The notes beneath the pieces are model-generated. The model saw nothing but the letters and a program-made list of their open reading frames with translations. It searched no databases and was not told where the DNA came from. DNA of 64,000 bases from Enterocloster lavalensis (lineage in GTDB: Bacteria; Bacillota; Clostridia; Lachnospirales; Lachnospiraceae): positions 14,683 through 78,682 of the forward strand of contig NZ_CABJCG010000025.1 in the NCBI RefSeq assembly GCF_902364025.1, read 5' to 3'. The stretch's first letter is position 1; the number at the start of each line of letters is the position of its first letter. Shown piece by piece: positions 62,387 through 64,000 of the stretch. The position numbers and the translations under genes are program-made.

Positions 62387-64000
62387 TCAGGAGTTATCCT
62401 CTTCCTTCCGCTTCTTGTTGATTGCAGCGATCGCAAGGAGGATTCCCGACATCATCATGGTCAGCGTTCCTTTTACAGCTCCCTGGCCGGTCTTGGGCAG
62501 CGCCGCGAAGGGCACTTCGCCGTCATCGATTACGGTCAGGTCTGCCGGTGTGGTATCCGGCATGATGGCCATGGGGACGTCATCGGGGTTGATGGTGACG
62601 GTTGCGCCGGGGCCGTCGGTCTCGTTTCCACCGCCGGACGGGCCGCTGGGATTGCTGCCTCCACCGTTGCCGCCGCCTCCGCCTACATACCGGAAGTTCG
62701 CCGCGAAGGTCACATCTTCGATAAACGCTTCCTTCGTCAGATCATCGGTGGTGTTGTACTTCTTATCAGCGTTTCCTCTGATGCTCCAGTAGTCGAATGT
62801 GTAACGGCTGTTGGCCGATGTAGTGACATTCGCGTTCGGAGTAGCAGGTCTTACCGGTCCAACCGTGGTGATCTCGCCGGTCACTGCATCCCGCTCAAAG
62901 TCCTGAATGGTATGCACTTCAACCGTAGTTCCGCTCACGCTTCCGTTTGCATTTGCCTCGTATCTGATGGTGATCTGGAACTTATCCGGTACTCCATCCG
63001 GTGTGCCGGGCTTCTCAGTTCCGGTGGAATCCAGCGTGTAGTATACCTTAAGCAGGTTCTGCTCGCTATCCGCTCCAACGGTCTTCGGTCCCTCGGTCTT
63101 CTCAAATACATAGTTCTGGTTGTTGTATGTCTTGTTTGTCGTAGTATACGCAATGTCTGTACCGAACTTCACATTGTTCTGCGTTGCCGTCTCGCCAAGC
63201 TTGCCGTCGAAGTAATACTCAACCTTATAGCTCAGGTCGCCGCGCTCGGTGAAGTGTGCGGTATAGGTGTCTGCCTCGAATACTTCAGTTGCAGCATTCT
63301 TCACAGGCGTGTAATGCTTGTTGTCCTCGCCGGTTGCCACGGTATCGCCATTGGAATTGGTCCAGTGGGTGAATACATAGCCGTCGGCAGGTTTCGCCTC
63401 GGAACCCTTGGGGGCGCCGGTGGCGGGTGCGATGGACTCGGTGTCGAGGGTTACGGTGCCTTTGGTGAGGGATTCGGACTGGTAAGATATTGCTATATTC
63501 TCGTTCTCCTCATAAATATAGGTAACCGTTAAATTCTCCCCAGGCATCTTAGCATTGAATTTGTTGTCTACAAAGTTTCCGTAGTTTTCAGGATTTGTAC
63601 CAAACCCAACCAATGTGTATCCCGGTATATTCCTTGGGCTCGCGGTCACATCAGCTTCTACATTGAACGTTTCCGTAATAGAGGGCTCAAGGTCTTCTTT
63701 ATTACCATTAACCATCTTTACAAATTCCACTTTGTAGTCAAACTTCTGAGTCTCATCTACTTCATAGTAAACATTCTTCACATTCGGCCCTGCCGCCGTG
63801 ATAATCATACTGGTCGGCTGTACCGGACTTGTTACCAGCTTGTAGCCGGTTGCTGTCTTCACTTCGTTCGTCCAGCTGAACTCTCCTACCGGCGCTTCTC
63901 CTTCCAGAGCGGCCAATCCGGGAACCGGTGTCGTAGTTCCGTTAATATAGAAGTTCACCTTATACTCAAACTTCTGCGTCTCATCGATCTCATAGAAGAC
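62387..64000 (-). CDS. LPXTG-anchored surface protein, 3' part (runs off window)
   Basis: At least 537 residues, open to the window edge; the true start lies outside. Two related segments of the type VxYEVDETQKFDYKV begin about 75 residues apart at the N-terminal end seen here. They are followed by MucBP/InlB-B-like modules (LSYKVEYYFDGKLGETATQ, VTFAANFRYVGG), a Gly/Ser/Pro-rich stretch, and a sorting signal: LPKTG, a hydrophobic helix and KKRKEE. Sortase A-type anchoring to peptidoglycan is expected. Mucin or host-glycan contact is possible but not shown. Confidence 0.88.
   Translation of the reverse strand, partial: VFYEIDETQKFEYKVNFYINGTTTPVPGLAALEGEAPVGEFSWTNEVKTATGYKLVTSPVQPTSMIITAAGPNVKNVYYEVDETQKFDYKVEFVKMVNGNKEDLEPSITETFNVEADVTASPRNIPGYTLVGFGTNPENYGNFVDNKFNAKMPGENLTVTYIYEENENIAISYQSESLTKGTVTLDTESIAPATGAPKGSEAKPADGYVFTHWTNSNGDTVATGEDNKHYTPVKNAATEVFEADTYTAHFTERGDLSYKVEYYFDGKLGETATQNNVKFGTDIAYTTTNKTYNNQNYVFEKTEGPKTVGADSEQNLLKVYYTLDSTGTEKPGTPDGVPDKFQITIRYEANANGSVSGTTVEVHTIQDFERDAVTGEITTVGPVRPATPNANVTTSANSRYTFDYWSIRGNADKKYNTTDDLTKEAFIEDVTFAANFRYVGGGGGNGGGSNPSGPSGGGNETDGPGATVTINPDDVPMAIMPDTTPADLTVIDDGEVPFAALPKTGQGAVKGTLTMMMSGILLAIAAINKKRKEEDNS

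Noticed and set aside
62237..63532. 431-codon plus-strand ORF opposite the LPXTG gene
   Set aside because: It overlaps the guaB promoter and a gene with clear domains on the other strand, and its composition is typical of an antisense frame.

Overview
The window looks like a chromosomal segment of a strict anaerobe from the Lachnospiraceae (Clostridium cluster XIVa; an Enterocloster-like gut clostridium is my best guess, from gene content and moderately high GC, not from a search). Supporting signs are two class III (oxygen-sensitive) ribonucleotide reductases, a ferredoxin-linked NfnAB transhydrogenase, rubrerythrin, AddAB instead of RecBCD, a LevR/sigma-54 controlled mannose-type PTS, and an LPXTG surface protein. 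No rRNA, tRNA, CRISPR array, intact prophage or insertion sequence was seen.

Layout. (1) 1-7.2 kb: a catabolic island for an Amadori-type sugar amine. The minus-strand genes EIIB-EIIC-EIID-SIS deglycase-HPr diverge from a LevR-type activator plus EIIA. Both arms start from recognisable -24/-12 promoters, with one palindrome placed about midway. (2) 7.2-9.3 kb: a MATE pump and decayed small ORFs. (3) 9.3-21.7 kb: an 11-gene minus-strand operon (SDR, KDPG-type aldolase, creatininase-family hydrolase, two zinc dehydrogenases, ribose-type ABC importer, 2-keto-3-deoxygalactonate kinase, 2-hydroxyacid dehydrogenase) facing a GntR/FadR-type regulator, with a UxuR-like TTGGTATACCAA operator. It resembles the Thermotoga IolM/IolN cyclitol route joined to a DgoK/aldolase finish. 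(4) 21.9-35.7 kb: NfnAB, an aldose epimerase, DHFR, a divergent ThyX-like protein, and AddAB. (5) 35.7-46 kb: two small membrane proteins, NrdD fused to a glutaredoxin-like domain, an mscL-nrdG-dut-TPR-hflX operon, two small HTH regulators and MgtE. (6) 46.4-54 kb: a second NrdD, ScpB, ScpA, a phosphoesterase, a HAD phosphatase, rubrerythrin and a Lys-rich HTH protein. (7) 54.3-64 kb: a GGDEF-EAL protein, a D,D-carboxypeptidase with wall-binding repeats, a two-domain Nudix protein, GuaB, and the 3' end of an LPXTG protein.

Three themes cross the window. Deoxynucleotide supply is concentrated here (two NrdD, NrdG, Dut, DHFR, ThyX-like, GuaB), and NrdR-type boxes precede both nrdD genes. GC-rich tandem repeats recur: in-frame minisatellites sit inside addA, addB, scpB and the carboxypeptidase gene, and 40-, 41- and 51-bp tandem repeats lie between genes. 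Several genes carry likely RNA or DNA control elements (guaB operator and leader hairpin, mgtE leader, sigma-54 promoters). Functions are read from motifs and family memory; no database search was run.
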